Positions 1 through 6,727 of a DNA stretch of 64,000 bases are shown one piece after another (position 1 is the first letter of the stretch; every line of letters starts with the position of its first letter). The notes under the pieces are model-generated. The model did not search any database. It was not told where the DNA came from and saw only the letters and a list, made by a program, of their open reading frames with translations. Both the position numbers and the translations under genes were made by a program. Source of the stretch: Tunturiibacter gelidiferens (lineage in GTDB: Bacteria; Acidobacteriota; Terriglobia; Terriglobales; Acidobacteriaceae); assembly GCF_014201335.1 (NCBI RefSeq), contig NZ_JACHEB010000007.1:62001-126000 (forward strand). The letters run 5' to 3'.

Positions 1-287
1 GGATATTGGCCGCGAACGAAAACCGGTGCCTTCGACAATGCCGAACCTTCGCCGTTCGCCTCAAACGTTCCGGTGAAGCAGATACCTTTGGAATGGTTAC
101 GGCGATGCCCCAATGCCGGGCCGCCGGGAGGAGCCAACCCCGCTACCAACTTTTTGGGGGTCAGCCTGTTTGGTGACAGCCATCCAGCCGTATATGCAAA
201 ACAAATCGCGGCGATGCCCACCACAGCAGCAATCACTACGAATGGCCAAAGCCGAAAATCTTTCGGTGATGCAGAAGACTGAGCCAT
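1..287 (-). CDS. Catalase-family peroxidase, N-terminal part (runs off the window)
   Basis: Partial gene: about 95 codons read from an ATG at 287 to the window edge with no stop. The product would be a small heme catalase-type peroxidase (SrpA-like) that removes peroxide at or outside the membrane. A short polar start is followed by one hydrophobic segment (about residues 13-32), then a segment like AGWLSPNRLTPKKLVAGLA and the stretch HRRNHSKGICFTGTFEANG. The latter matches the family pattern just before the heme-pocket region. A GAGG ribosome site lies 6 bases before the ATG. The membrane anchor suggests a periplasmic enzyme. The heme ligand region is outside the window, so activity cannot be judged. 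Family recognition is by memory of the conserved N-terminal pattern. Confidence 0.8.
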   Translation of the reverse strand, partial: MAQSSASPKDFRLWPFVVIAAVVGIAAICFAYTAGWLSPNRLTPKKLVAGLAPPGGPALGHRRNHSKGICFTGTFEANGEGSALSKAPVFVRGQY

Positions 288-474
288 TCAAACCTCGTTT
301 CTTTCAGCTATGGGCTCGGATCGATACCATAATCAGATAGAGCGCATCTCTGCCGCTGCGGTCGCTTAAAACTTCGAGAGTGACCGAAATTTTGTAGGAA
401 GAACGTCCGCGTGGGTGCACTGAAGTTTCTCTCGCTACGTGGGAGACGAATCTGCCGTTGTCTTTGTGATTATC

Positions 475-563
475 TCTGCTTCTCTCGCCCGTTCGCGCCC
501 GAACCGAAAGAACCGTCATGTGGCTATATCTGCTTCTCTCGCCCAAACCAAAAGGACCGTCAT
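475..563. repeat. Two-copy direct repeat in intergenic DNA
   Basis: TCTGCTTCTCTCGCCC occurs at 475-490 and exactly again at 529-544. Each copy is followed by a near-identical tail: ACCGAAAGAACCGTCAT at 503-519 and ACCAAAAGGACCGTCAT at 547-563. The first copy carries about 10 extra bases. The following sequence (TTTCGACCGAAGCGG and onward) resembles interspersed intergenic repeats I recall from Edaphobacter/Granulicella genomes. That link is from memory, not checked. Confidence 0.6.
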
Positions 564-925
564 TTCGACCGAAGCGGCCACAGTCTCACCGTGGACGCGC
601 AGCAGAGAAACCCCGTATTTGTTTTTTCCCAACCATCCGAATTCCCACCCGCCGCAAAAAACTTTGTCAAGACCCGAAATCCTCTAACCTGCTTCCCCAC
701 AACCACTTACACGTGGCGTATCAGTTACCCTCATTCCGCTAAACTAGAGGTTGAGTGGGGTTGAAGGAAACAAAAAGGGCCTCGCCGGGCTCGCGCTGAG
801 GAACTAAACGCTCTAAGTCCTTTCCTGAGAAGAATTTGGACGTAACCCCTTTGCCTGCACGAATTTAGCAGCCATCATTGCCGCTATCTCGCTGCATTCA
901 TGAGACTTACACCAGGGCAACCCGG

Positions 926-937
926 GGGGGTACCCCC
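926..937. repeat. GGGGGTACCCCC palindrome
   Basis: A perfect 12-base palindrome, bounded by CCC on the left. Together with the AAGTCCTTT-type sequence about 110 bases to its left, it resembles a recurring acidobacterial intergenic element. The assignment to a repeat family is inference. Confidence 0.45.
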
Positions 938-1245
938 ACTCAGCGGCAGCTGAACAGCTGACACGCGGGTTCACCGCAGGCCCGTGATGAAGCGAAAAAT
1001 AGATAAGGCCAGCCCAACCCCCTTGACCGCTCAAGCCACCTGACCGTCCCAACCTGTGGTGACACCGAATGAGCCGACGCCGCATCTCATCTCCAACAAA
1101 CGACGTCGTCACACATCGAAAATCACGTAACATCCGCAGCAAAGCAACATCACCTCGCCCTTCACGCAGAACATACACTCCGCTGTGTAAAATGACCCTT
1201 CGTAGTCCTTCCATCACTCGAACCGTCTCAGGAGACATGCACCCC

Positions 1246-2238
1246 ATGATCAAGTTGACTCCAGGAAAGCTAGCCGGCCTCAAGGCCGTCTCCGACCATC
1301 GTGGCGTGATCGCCGCCGCCGCCATGGACCAGCGCGGATCCCTCCAGAAGTCCCTCGCCAAGGAGCGCGGAGCCGCCGCCGACGCCCATGACCTCGAGGA
1401 GTTCAAGACCCTGGTCACCTCCGTCCTCACCAAGCACGCCTCGGCCATCCTCCTCGACCCCGAGTTCGGCCTCCCAGCCTCCAAGCACCGCAACGGCAAG
1501 GGCCTCCTGCTCGCCTACGAGAAGACCGGTTACGACGCCACCACCCCCGGCCGCCTGCCCGACCTCCTCGACGTCTGGAGCGTCCGCCGGCTGAAAGAAG
1601 CCGGAGCAGACTGCATCAAAATTCTCCTCTACTACACGCCCTACGAGAAGACATCGGTCAATGACCTCAAGCAGGCATGGATCGAACGAATCGGTGCCGA
1701 GTGCATCGCGCACGACATCCCCTTCTTCCTCGAGTTCGTCGGCTACGACGCCGAAGGCGGCGATGAAAAGTCCGTAGCCTACGCCAAGAAGAAGCCCGAG
1801 ATCGTCTCCGGCTCCATGGCTGAATTCGGCAAGGCTCACTACAACGTGGACGTCCTCAAGGTCGAGGTTCCTGTCGAGATGGCCTTTGTCGAAGGCACAA
1901 AGTCCTTCAAGGGCGAGAAGGCGTACACCCGCAAGGAAGCCCTGCAACACTTCCGCGACGCCGCCACCATGACCCACAAGCCCTTCATCTATCTCTCTGC
2001 CGGCGTCTCCAACCCCGTCTTCATCGAGACCTTGGAACTGGCCGTCGAATCCGGAACCACCTTCAACGGTGTCCTCTGCGGCCGCGCCACGTGGAAAGAC
2101 GGCATCGCCATCTACGCCAAGCAGGGTGCCAAGGCCTTTGAAGATTGGCTCAACACCACCGGCGTAGAAAACATCACCAACGTCAACAACGCACTAAAGT
2201 CAGCGCACTCCTGGCACAGCAAAGTCGAATCCAAATAA
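1246..2238 (+). CDS. LacD-type class I aldolase (tagatose/fructose 1,6-bisphosphate)
   Basis: The protein of 330 residues should cleave tagatose or fructose 1,6-bisphosphate into two triose phosphates by Schiff-base chemistry in the cytoplasm. The early AAAMDQRGSL segment and the DVLKVEVPV segment are typical of LacD. With the start at 1246 the lysine of DVLKVEVPV is residue 205, the position expected for the Schiff-base lysine in characterised LacD proteins. That start has GGAG 11 bases upstream. An ATG at 1237 is too close to the GGAG, and the frame's upstream extension to 1069 has no family similarity. No lac/tagatose pathway genes are adjacent, so it may serve as the fructose-bisphosphate aldolase of glycolysis. 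A strong terminator follows directly. Confidence 0.85.
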   Translation: MIKLTPGKLAGLKAVSDHRGVIAAAAMDQRGSLQKSLAKERGAAADAHDLEEFKTLVTSVLTKHASAILLDPEFGLPASKHRNGKGLLLAYEKTGYDATTPGRLPDLLDVWSVRRLKEAGADCIKILLYYTPYEKTSVNDLKQAWIERIGAECIAHDIPFFLEFVGYDAEGGDEKSVAYAKKKPEIVSGSMAEFGKAHYNVDVLKVEVPVEMAFVEGTKSFKGEKAYTRKEALQHFRDAATMTHKPFIYLSAGVSNPVFIETLELAVESGTTFNGVLCGRATWKDGIAIYAKQGAKAFEDWLNTTGVENITNVNNALKSAHSWHSKVESK

Positions 2239-2250
2239 TCATCAAGCATC

Positions 2251-2288
2251 AATACAAAGGCGCTGCATTCCTGCAGCGCCTTTGTATT
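2251..2288 (+). terminator. Terminator hairpin after the aldolase gene
   Basis: A perfect 17-base-pair stem (2251-2267 with 2272-2288) around a TTCC loop, rich in GC at its centre and ending in AATACAAA/TTTGTATT. It begins 12 bases after the aldolase stop. The A/T ends would supply a U-run in either direction. Confidence 0.85.
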
Positions 2289-2419
2289 GTGTCGAGACGC
2301 CGTTCTCCCCCTCAGCACCACCTGACAAGAGATCGAGAAAAAAACGATGTTTGATACGACACACCCTAAAGAAGCCTGGGACGCATCGTAGGCTAGATGA
2401 ATTGATTTGAGGTCGAGCG

Positions 2420-2899
2420 ATGAAGAAGTTGAAAGAGAAGACAGTTGCGAGGTCGTTAGCGAAAGGTATGCTGGCAGGCTTGATCGGCGGGTTGGTTGCG
2501 ACCGCAGCGAAAGCGCTTACGGAGAAGATCTACCGCCCGCGAACTCATGGAGAACCCGACCCACTCGCAATATTGGCGGAGAAGCTCGTCGGGCACGAAC
2601 TTGTGGGCACGCAGAAGACAACTGCGGTGGAGACGCTTCACTGGGGATTCGGGGCTCTAACCGGCGCCGCATACGGAGCGCTGGCAGAATATTATCCGCA
2701 AGCTACAGCGAAGGACGGTGCAGCCTTTGGAATGGCGCTGACTTCTCTGACTCATGGAACGGGGCTACCTGCACTGGGTCTTCCAGTCGATTCGCACGAC
2801 CAAACAACGCGCGAACGCACCAGCGAGATGGCCACCCACGTTGTGTACGGAGTGGTGACCGAGACAGTTCGTCGGAAAGCAAGAAAGATGTTGGGGTAG
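2420..2899 (+). CDS. DUF1440 (YagU-like) membrane protein
   Basis: A 159-residue protein with a basic N terminus and a glycine/alanine-rich hydrophobic segment (about residues 14-33, KGMLAGLIGGLVATAAKAL). Weaker hydrophobic stretches occur around residues 72-88 (HWGFGALTGAAYGALAEYY) and 100-122. This pattern fits DUF1440, a family of small inner-membrane proteins of unclear role; E. coli YagU has been linked to acid resistance. It stands alone between the aldolase terminator and the convergent PIG-L-like gene. A competing frame starting at 2407 on the same strand has no family resemblance and is rejected. The family call is from recognition of the glycine-rich segments. Confidence 0.7.
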   Translation: MKKLKEKTVARSLAKGMLAGLIGGLVATAAKALTEKIYRPRTHGEPDPLAILAEKLVGHELVGTQKTTAVETLHWGFGALTGAAYGALAEYYPQATAKDGAAFGMALTSLTHGTGLPALGLPVDSHDQTTRERTSEMATHVVYGVVTETVRRKARKMLG

Positions 2900-2955
2900 A
2901 GTCTCAACGCACGGAATGTCAGGAACCGTGGCACTCCTCGCTCGCCTGTGAATGA

Positions 2956-3741
2956 CTAGGCGAAGGACGAGTGCCACAGTTTGTTGGCCCACAACCGTTC
3001 TCCACCGTCGTAGCGGGCAGCAAAGTTGCTCATGATGTCGCCAACTTCATCGTCAATCTGCGATGCGTAGTTGAGAACCAGCTTTCGCTTGCGAGCTATG
3101 GCATCGGTTGGGGACTCGCCGGTGTGGTAAATGATCTCGGTGAGGGGATCGTTACGTTCCTTAGCTGGCGAGTTCAGAGTCTCTAGGTCGCTAGTAGAGG
3201 AAGGGTAAGTAGCCAGATAAGGAAGATCTTCGTAAAAGGCAGCCGGAAGCGATGCAACAAAGGGCATAGCAGCTTCGCGGACCGTGAGGTGGTCGACATC
3301 ATTGCCCAGGCCAGCAGGAAGAACAACTGCTTCCATCGTTCCCAGTTCCGATTGACGCGCGAGAGCTCTGCGGATCTTTTCGAGTGAAGGGTCGGCTGAG
3401 TTGACTGGAGTGTTACAGATCTGATCGACCGGCACTCTAAGCCGAATAGGCGCATCTTTGAGGTTCAAATCATGCATGTTAAGGGTGTTCTTTAGCCCTT
3501 TGGGAAGGGACTCCTTGATGCGGCGAAGGAAGAGTTCGTCTTCGCGAAGGCGCATTGCTGAGACGTAGGAGAGTTCGTCGTTTTCGTGGACGAACGCAGC
3601 ATCGGAGTAAGGAGCATAGCGACTGCGAGTAAAGACATTTAGCAACGTAACTGTGTGGCGTGAAGTAAGCCAGTGAATCATCGCAAGCGAAAGCGAGAAC
3701 GCTGCATCATCGCGGTGCGGGGAGAGAATGAGGATCTTCAG
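2956..3741 (-). CDS. PIG-L-family deacetylase-like hydrolase
   Basis: Probably a zinc-dependent LmbE/PIG-L N-deacetylase of about 261 residues. The first ATG in frame is at 3681, but that would cut off the segment LKILILSPHRDDAAFSLSL immediately before it. This segment carries the family's H-x-D-D metal motif after a beta strand. A second conserved-looking site is DVDHLTVREA. In-frame codons before 3681 include no ATG, GTG or TTG. The best candidate is a CTG at 3741, giving MKILILSPHRDD. An ATG at 3758 overlaps the stop of the upstream gene (TAATG) but is out of frame and meets TGA after six codons. So this is either a rare CTG start or a one-base frameshift. It follows the NUP gene and was probably translationally coupled to it. 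Confidence 0.6.
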   Translation of the reverse strand: MKILILSPHRDDAAFSLSLAMIHWLTSRHTVTLLNVFTRSRYAPYSDAAFVHENDELSYVSAMRLREDELFLRRIKESLPKGLKNTLNMHDLNLKDAPIRLRVPVDQICNTPVNSADPSLEKIRRALARQSELGTMEAVVLPAGLGNDVDHLTVREAAMPFVASLPAAFYEDLPYLATYPSSTSDLETLNSPAKERNDPLTEIIYHTGESPTDAIARKRKLVLNYASQIDDEVGDIMSNFAARYDGGERLWANKLWHSSFA

Positions 3742-3757
3742 TGTGCGGCTCCAGACA

Positions 3758-4852
3758 TTATTTTAGCGAGGTGGCGCCAGTAGGGATGTGGTCTCGAGTC
3801 TGCTCCCAGTTGGCAATCAGATTGTCTACGACAACGTGCCCAACGCGGTAAGCAGCGTCGAGCGCCGGCAGGTATGCGCTGTATTGCCGGACTTTGGTTT
3901 CGCCGAGGCTCTCGGCAGCCGTGGCGCCCGGACGCTGTTGATCAAAGTTGGAAGCGGTACGGAGGACCAAAACACGGTTGATATCCAGCTTATGCGCGTG
4001 GCTGAGCCAAGTAAGCGATTGCATCGTGCCGGTATCCTCCATGCCGCAAATGGCATAAGTGCCATGCCCATCGGTCTGATACTTTACCCAGTCGCGAGCC
4101 CACTGATTGAGGAGCTTGCCGTGCCAGAAAGTCGAAGCGGAGAGATTATCACCTCGCAGAACGAAGGGAGGCCGGTGAGCCGCCTCTTCGGTGTACTGCT
4201 GGCGGCGAGTAGCCATCGCTGTTGTGTCAGGCAGCGCCGTGTCCTTAGTGAGCGCGAAGGCCCAATCAACTAGCGAGGTATTGAGGTGATAGACGTTGCC
4301 ATCGTCGCCGAACCGGGCAGTACGTGGTTGCTCATATGGGGTGGACTTACCAAGCGGAACGTATCCCGTCGACCAGTCTTTTGGAATTTCTCGAGCGTCA
4401 ATCTCGTGGGCGAGGTCCCCATCGACGATGTAATCAGACCAAATTGCAGAGCCAAGCGAGCCCATACGAGGATCCATCCCGCCGATACCGGCAACAAGGA
4501 AATAGGCATGAGTGAGGTCGAAGCGTGGGTCGAGACCAAGAGCCATGATCGTGGCGGCGGTGCGAGCAGTTCCGACACCCGTTAGGATCCCCAGTATTCC
4601 GCTTTTCTCGTTGAGGCGCAGGTCGTGGTAGCCCGCAGGAAACGGAAGCACCGTGTCCAAGTGCTCTCGTTCCACCCAGTATTGATATTCACCTGGCGCA
4701 TCGCCAGTGTCGGCTCCGACCTCGAACATGTTGATAACGACCACTTTGATTTCAAGGGGCTTCCGTGGAGACGGAGGATCGTTTTGTGCAGTAACTCTGA
4801 CGGCCGCGGAGGCAATGGTCGCGAGCAGAAAAAGAGCAGAAAGAATGCGCAT
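3758..4852 (-). CDS. Exported NUP-family purine nucleoside protein
   Basis: A 364-residue protein starting at the ATG at 4852, which begins a clear signal peptide (MRILSALFLLATIASAAV, cleavage likely after TAQ). The mature part reads IKVVVINMFEVGADTG, then GILTGVGTARTAATI and YFLVAGIGGMDP. These are the phosphate- and nucleoside-pocket-like motifs of the NUP family, named after a yeast purine nucleoside permease but built on a nucleoside phosphorylase fold. A role in periplasmic purine nucleoside capture or cleavage is inferred. The upstream in-frame extension to 4909 lacks a ribosome site and would bury the signal peptide. The stop codon overlaps an ATG of the downstream PIG-L-like gene as TAATG, so the two form an operon. 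Confidence 0.75.
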   Translation of the reverse strand: MRILSALFLLATIASAAVRVTAQNDPPSPRKPLEIKVVVINMFEVGADTGDAPGEYQYWVEREHLDTVLPFPAGYHDLRLNEKSGILGILTGVGTARTAATIMALGLDPRFDLTHAYFLVAGIGGMDPRMGSLGSAIWSDYIVDGDLAHEIDAREIPKDWSTGYVPLGKSTPYEQPRTARFGDDGNVYHLNTSLVDWAFALTKDTALPDTTAMATRRQQYTEEAAHRPPFVLRGDNLSASTFWHGKLLNQWARDWVKYQTDGHGTYAICGMEDTGTMQSLTWLSHAHKLDINRVLVLRTASNFDQQRPGATAAESLGETKVRQYSAYLPALDAAYRVGHVVVDNLIANWEQTRDHIPTGATSLK

Positions 4853-4939
4853 AGGTAATGGTAGCGTAGCGGCTGTCTTCCCCTGTAACGAAGGCATGGA
4901 TGAACGCACTATTCCGGCAAGAGTAGGAAGGAGACTGCA

Positions 4940-5185
4940 ATGCCTGAAGATACAACTGCTGTCGTGGTGACCGTCGCTTTTTTTGTCGTGATGGCCGCTT
5001 GGATTCCCTTGGTCACGTGTTGTGAAAGAGCAATGCGAAAGCTACCTGAACGCGAGCGACAAAACGAAAGAGGTCGGGTTGTCAAAATGAAGCGTCCAAG
5101 CCCCACTAAGAAAGGAAGTGGATATGAAACAGCCGTCCTGATCACGATGGCAGCTACGGTGTGTTCACTCGGCCTGTTCAACTAA
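4940..5185 (+). CDS. Small two-TM membrane protein, unknown
   Basis: An 81-residue frame with AAGGAG 6 bases before its ATG. It has a hydrophobic segment at about residues 5-27, a highly charged middle rich in arginine, lysine and glutamate, and a second hydrophobic segment near the C terminus. That hairpin layout with a basic cytoplasmic loop is protein-like. It lies on the strand opposite to both neighbours, in the 340-base gap between the NUP gene and queE. I do not recognise a family. A competing minus-strand frame (4909-5181) has no ribosome site or coherent topology. Confidence 0.5.
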   Translation: MPEDTTAVVVTVAFFVVMAAWIPLVTCCERAMRKLPERERQNERGRVVKMKRPSPTKKGSGYETAVLITMAATVCSLGLFN

Positions 5186-5191
5186 TTCGAG

Positions 5192-5875
5192 CTAAACACC
5201 CTTCTTAATAGGTTCCCAGATGAATTTATGTATCTGGAGCGACAAGCGTGCGTCGATGCCGTCAGCCATCATCCATTCGACAAGGACGCGGGGGTCCAAC
5301 GTGGCATTGTCGGTTGTGCGAAGGAGGCTCGGAGCCTTACTAAAGGCTGGACTCAGAAGTATCTGGCCTGCCTTTTCATGAAGCCCATGGGTACGAATGA
5401 AGTCGCGAGCGAAGTCGTAGTCTTCGCGGTGGGAGATAACGAATTTTACCTCGTCATTTTTTGTGAGGGCTTCGAGGTTCTCCATGCGGAAGCTATTGGC
5501 TGCACTACCTGATCCCGGACATTTGACGTCGACAATTTTATGAACGGCTTTAGGAACATCAACCAACGGGCGCTCGCCACTGGTCTCGATCATGAGCGTA
5601 TAGTTCTGCGCCAGCAGACGTTCCATGAGAGGAAGTAGCTCCCTGGACTGAAGCATAGGCTCGCCGCCGGTGAACTCGATGAGGCGGCATGGTGCGAAAC
5701 CCTCGATCTGCGCGACGATTTCATCGGCACTGTAGGGTTTACCGCCAGTGAAAGTGTATTCGGAGTCGCACCAGGCACAGCGGAGGTTGCAGCCCGCAAG
5801 ACGCACGAAAATACAAGGGAGACCAGCGAAGGAGGACTCGCCCTGAACGGATTTGTAGAGTTCGATTAAATGCAT
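5192..5875 (-). CDS. queE: 7-carboxy-7-deazaguanine synthase QueE
   Basis: Radical SAM enzyme converting 6-carboxy-tetrahydropterin into 7-carboxy-7-deazaguanine, the third step towards queuosine and preQ0. The 227-residue protein opens with MHLIELYKSVQGESSFAG, typical of QueE. The Fe-S cluster cysteines are C29, C33 and C36 in CNLRCAWC, the shortened CxxxCxxC radical SAM motif. The FTGGEPMLQ segment binds SAM. It lies 26 bases downstream of queD and is presumably cotranscribed with it. The next enzyme, queC, is 18 kb away in another operon. Confidence 0.95.
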   Translation of the reverse strand: MHLIELYKSVQGESSFAGLPCIFVRLAGCNLRCAWCDSEYTFTGGKPYSADEIVAQIEGFAPCRLIEFTGGEPMLQSRELLPLMERLLAQNYTLMIETSGERPLVDVPKAVHKIVDVKCPGSGSAANSFRMENLEALTKNDEVKFVISHREDYDFARDFIRTHGLHEKAGQILLSPAFSKAPSLLRTTDNATLDPRVLVEWMMADGIDARLSLQIHKFIWEPIKKGV

Positions 5876-5901
5876 TTTTGTGTCTCGCTACCGTGATTCC
5901 A

Positions 5902-6282
5902 CTATTCGTAGTAACGAGCGAAGCTTGTGTCGGTCTCGTATAGAGTGCAGTCTTTCACGCGAACGCGTCCGCCGGTCATCTCATGAAGTTGGCTGCTGGT
6001 CTGTTCGTAAAAATACTTTGCAAGATTCTCGGCGCTTGGGTTTATCTCTTTGTCGAAGGGCGGCAGGTCGTTGATCATGAAGTGGTCAAGATAGTCGACA
6101 GTGGGCCGCATTACCTGCTTAAGGAGCTTGAAGTCGAGGAGCATACCGGCTTCATCGAGTTCTTCGCCGATCAGGGTGACGAAAACCTTGTAGTTGTGGC
6201 CATGCGGATTTTCGCACTTGCCTCTGTAGTTGCGGAGGTAGTGGCCGGAAGAGAAACCGGCTTCTACGGTTATTTCAAACAT
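5902..6282 (-). CDS. queD: 6-carboxy-5,6,7,8-tetrahydropterin synthase QueD
   Basis: Second enzyme of the deazaguanine pathway, turning dihydroneopterin triphosphate into 6-carboxytetrahydropterin. The 126-residue length is normal for QueD. The zinc ligands are H14 (SSGHYL) and H27/H29 (NPHGHNY), and C23 in GKCENPHGH is the catalytic cysteine. The late segment around DCTLYETDTSFARYYE carries the family's substrate-binding glutamate. It is the first gene of a queD-queE pair. Confidence 0.95.
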   Translation of the reverse strand: MFEITVEAGFSSGHYLRNYRGKCENPHGHNYKVFVTLIGEELDEAGMLLDFKLLKQVMRPTVDYLDHFMINDLPPFDKEINPSAENLAKYFYEQTSSQLHEMTGGRVRVKDCTLYETDTSFARYYE

Positions 6283-6394
6283 CAGTATGGGAATCCCTTC
6301 GATCTTTCAGTGGCCGCGTCTGGAGGGGTGAGAGTGGGCTAAAGACGTGGCGGTAGCCTCACTTCGATTGTACCGTTTTGCGCGGCGACACGGG

Positions 6395-6640
6395 CTAGCG
6401 ACGGCGTTTCGCACGCCGGTCTTCTTCGGCACGTCGCTCAGCCTGTTCGAAGAGTGAAGAGAGGATGCCAGCAAGCGCGACGGCCAGGCCGATAACGAAG
6501 AGGGCGAGGCCCATAGTACGCCAGAGAGAGGCGTCGCCAGGCGAACCGGGCTGCTGGGCAATATTTGTGTACGCAACTCCACAAGAGATGAAGGCGAATA
6601 AGATCAGGCTGCCAGCGAGAATGAAGAGGTTACGTCCCAT
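6395..6640 (-). CDS. Small membrane protein, unknown
   Basis: An 81-residue protein with two hydrophobic helices (about residues 5-26 and 43-63) and a strongly charged C-terminal tail rich in Glu/Arg (SLFEQAERRAEEDRRAKRRR). It sits between the GH13 gene and queD on the same strand, with gaps of about 87 and 112 bases. No family recognised. The topology and tail suggest a real inner-membrane protein rather than a chance frame. Confidence 0.6.
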   Translation of the reverse strand: MGRNLFILAGSLILFAFISCGVAYTNIAQQPGSPGDASLWRTMGLALFVIGLAVALAGILSSLFEQAERRAEEDRRAKRRR

Positions 6641-6727
6641 CAGATAAATTTATTTTACGGCGAGACAAGCATCGGGGCATTTAGTGCAAGGCGAGTCATA
6701 TATTCGGCGGACCGAAGACCATCGCCT

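Larger units (their letters stand above)
288..1245. other. Long repeat-bearing intergenic region
   Basis: About 950 bases between the peroxidase start and the aldolase start. Open frames of 60-230 codons occur here on both strands, but they lack family resemblance and good ribosome sites and look like chance frames. The stretch holds a two-copy direct repeat near 475-563 and a perfect GGGGGTACCCCC palindrome at 926-937, both listed separately. The promoters of both flanking genes must also lie here, but I could not place them. Confidence 0.6.

Noticed and set aside
411..764. 117-codon plus-strand frame in the first intergenic region
   Set aside because: Covers the direct repeat, has no ribosome site or protein-like composition, and two other frames overlap it.
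1069..1245. N-terminal extension of the aldolase frame
   Set aside because: 59 residues without similarity to LacD; the start at 1246 puts the catalytic lysine at the family position.
813..1499. 228-codon minus-strand frame
   Set aside because: Runs from intergenic DNA into the aldolase gene in antisense; composition is that of a GC-rich shadow.
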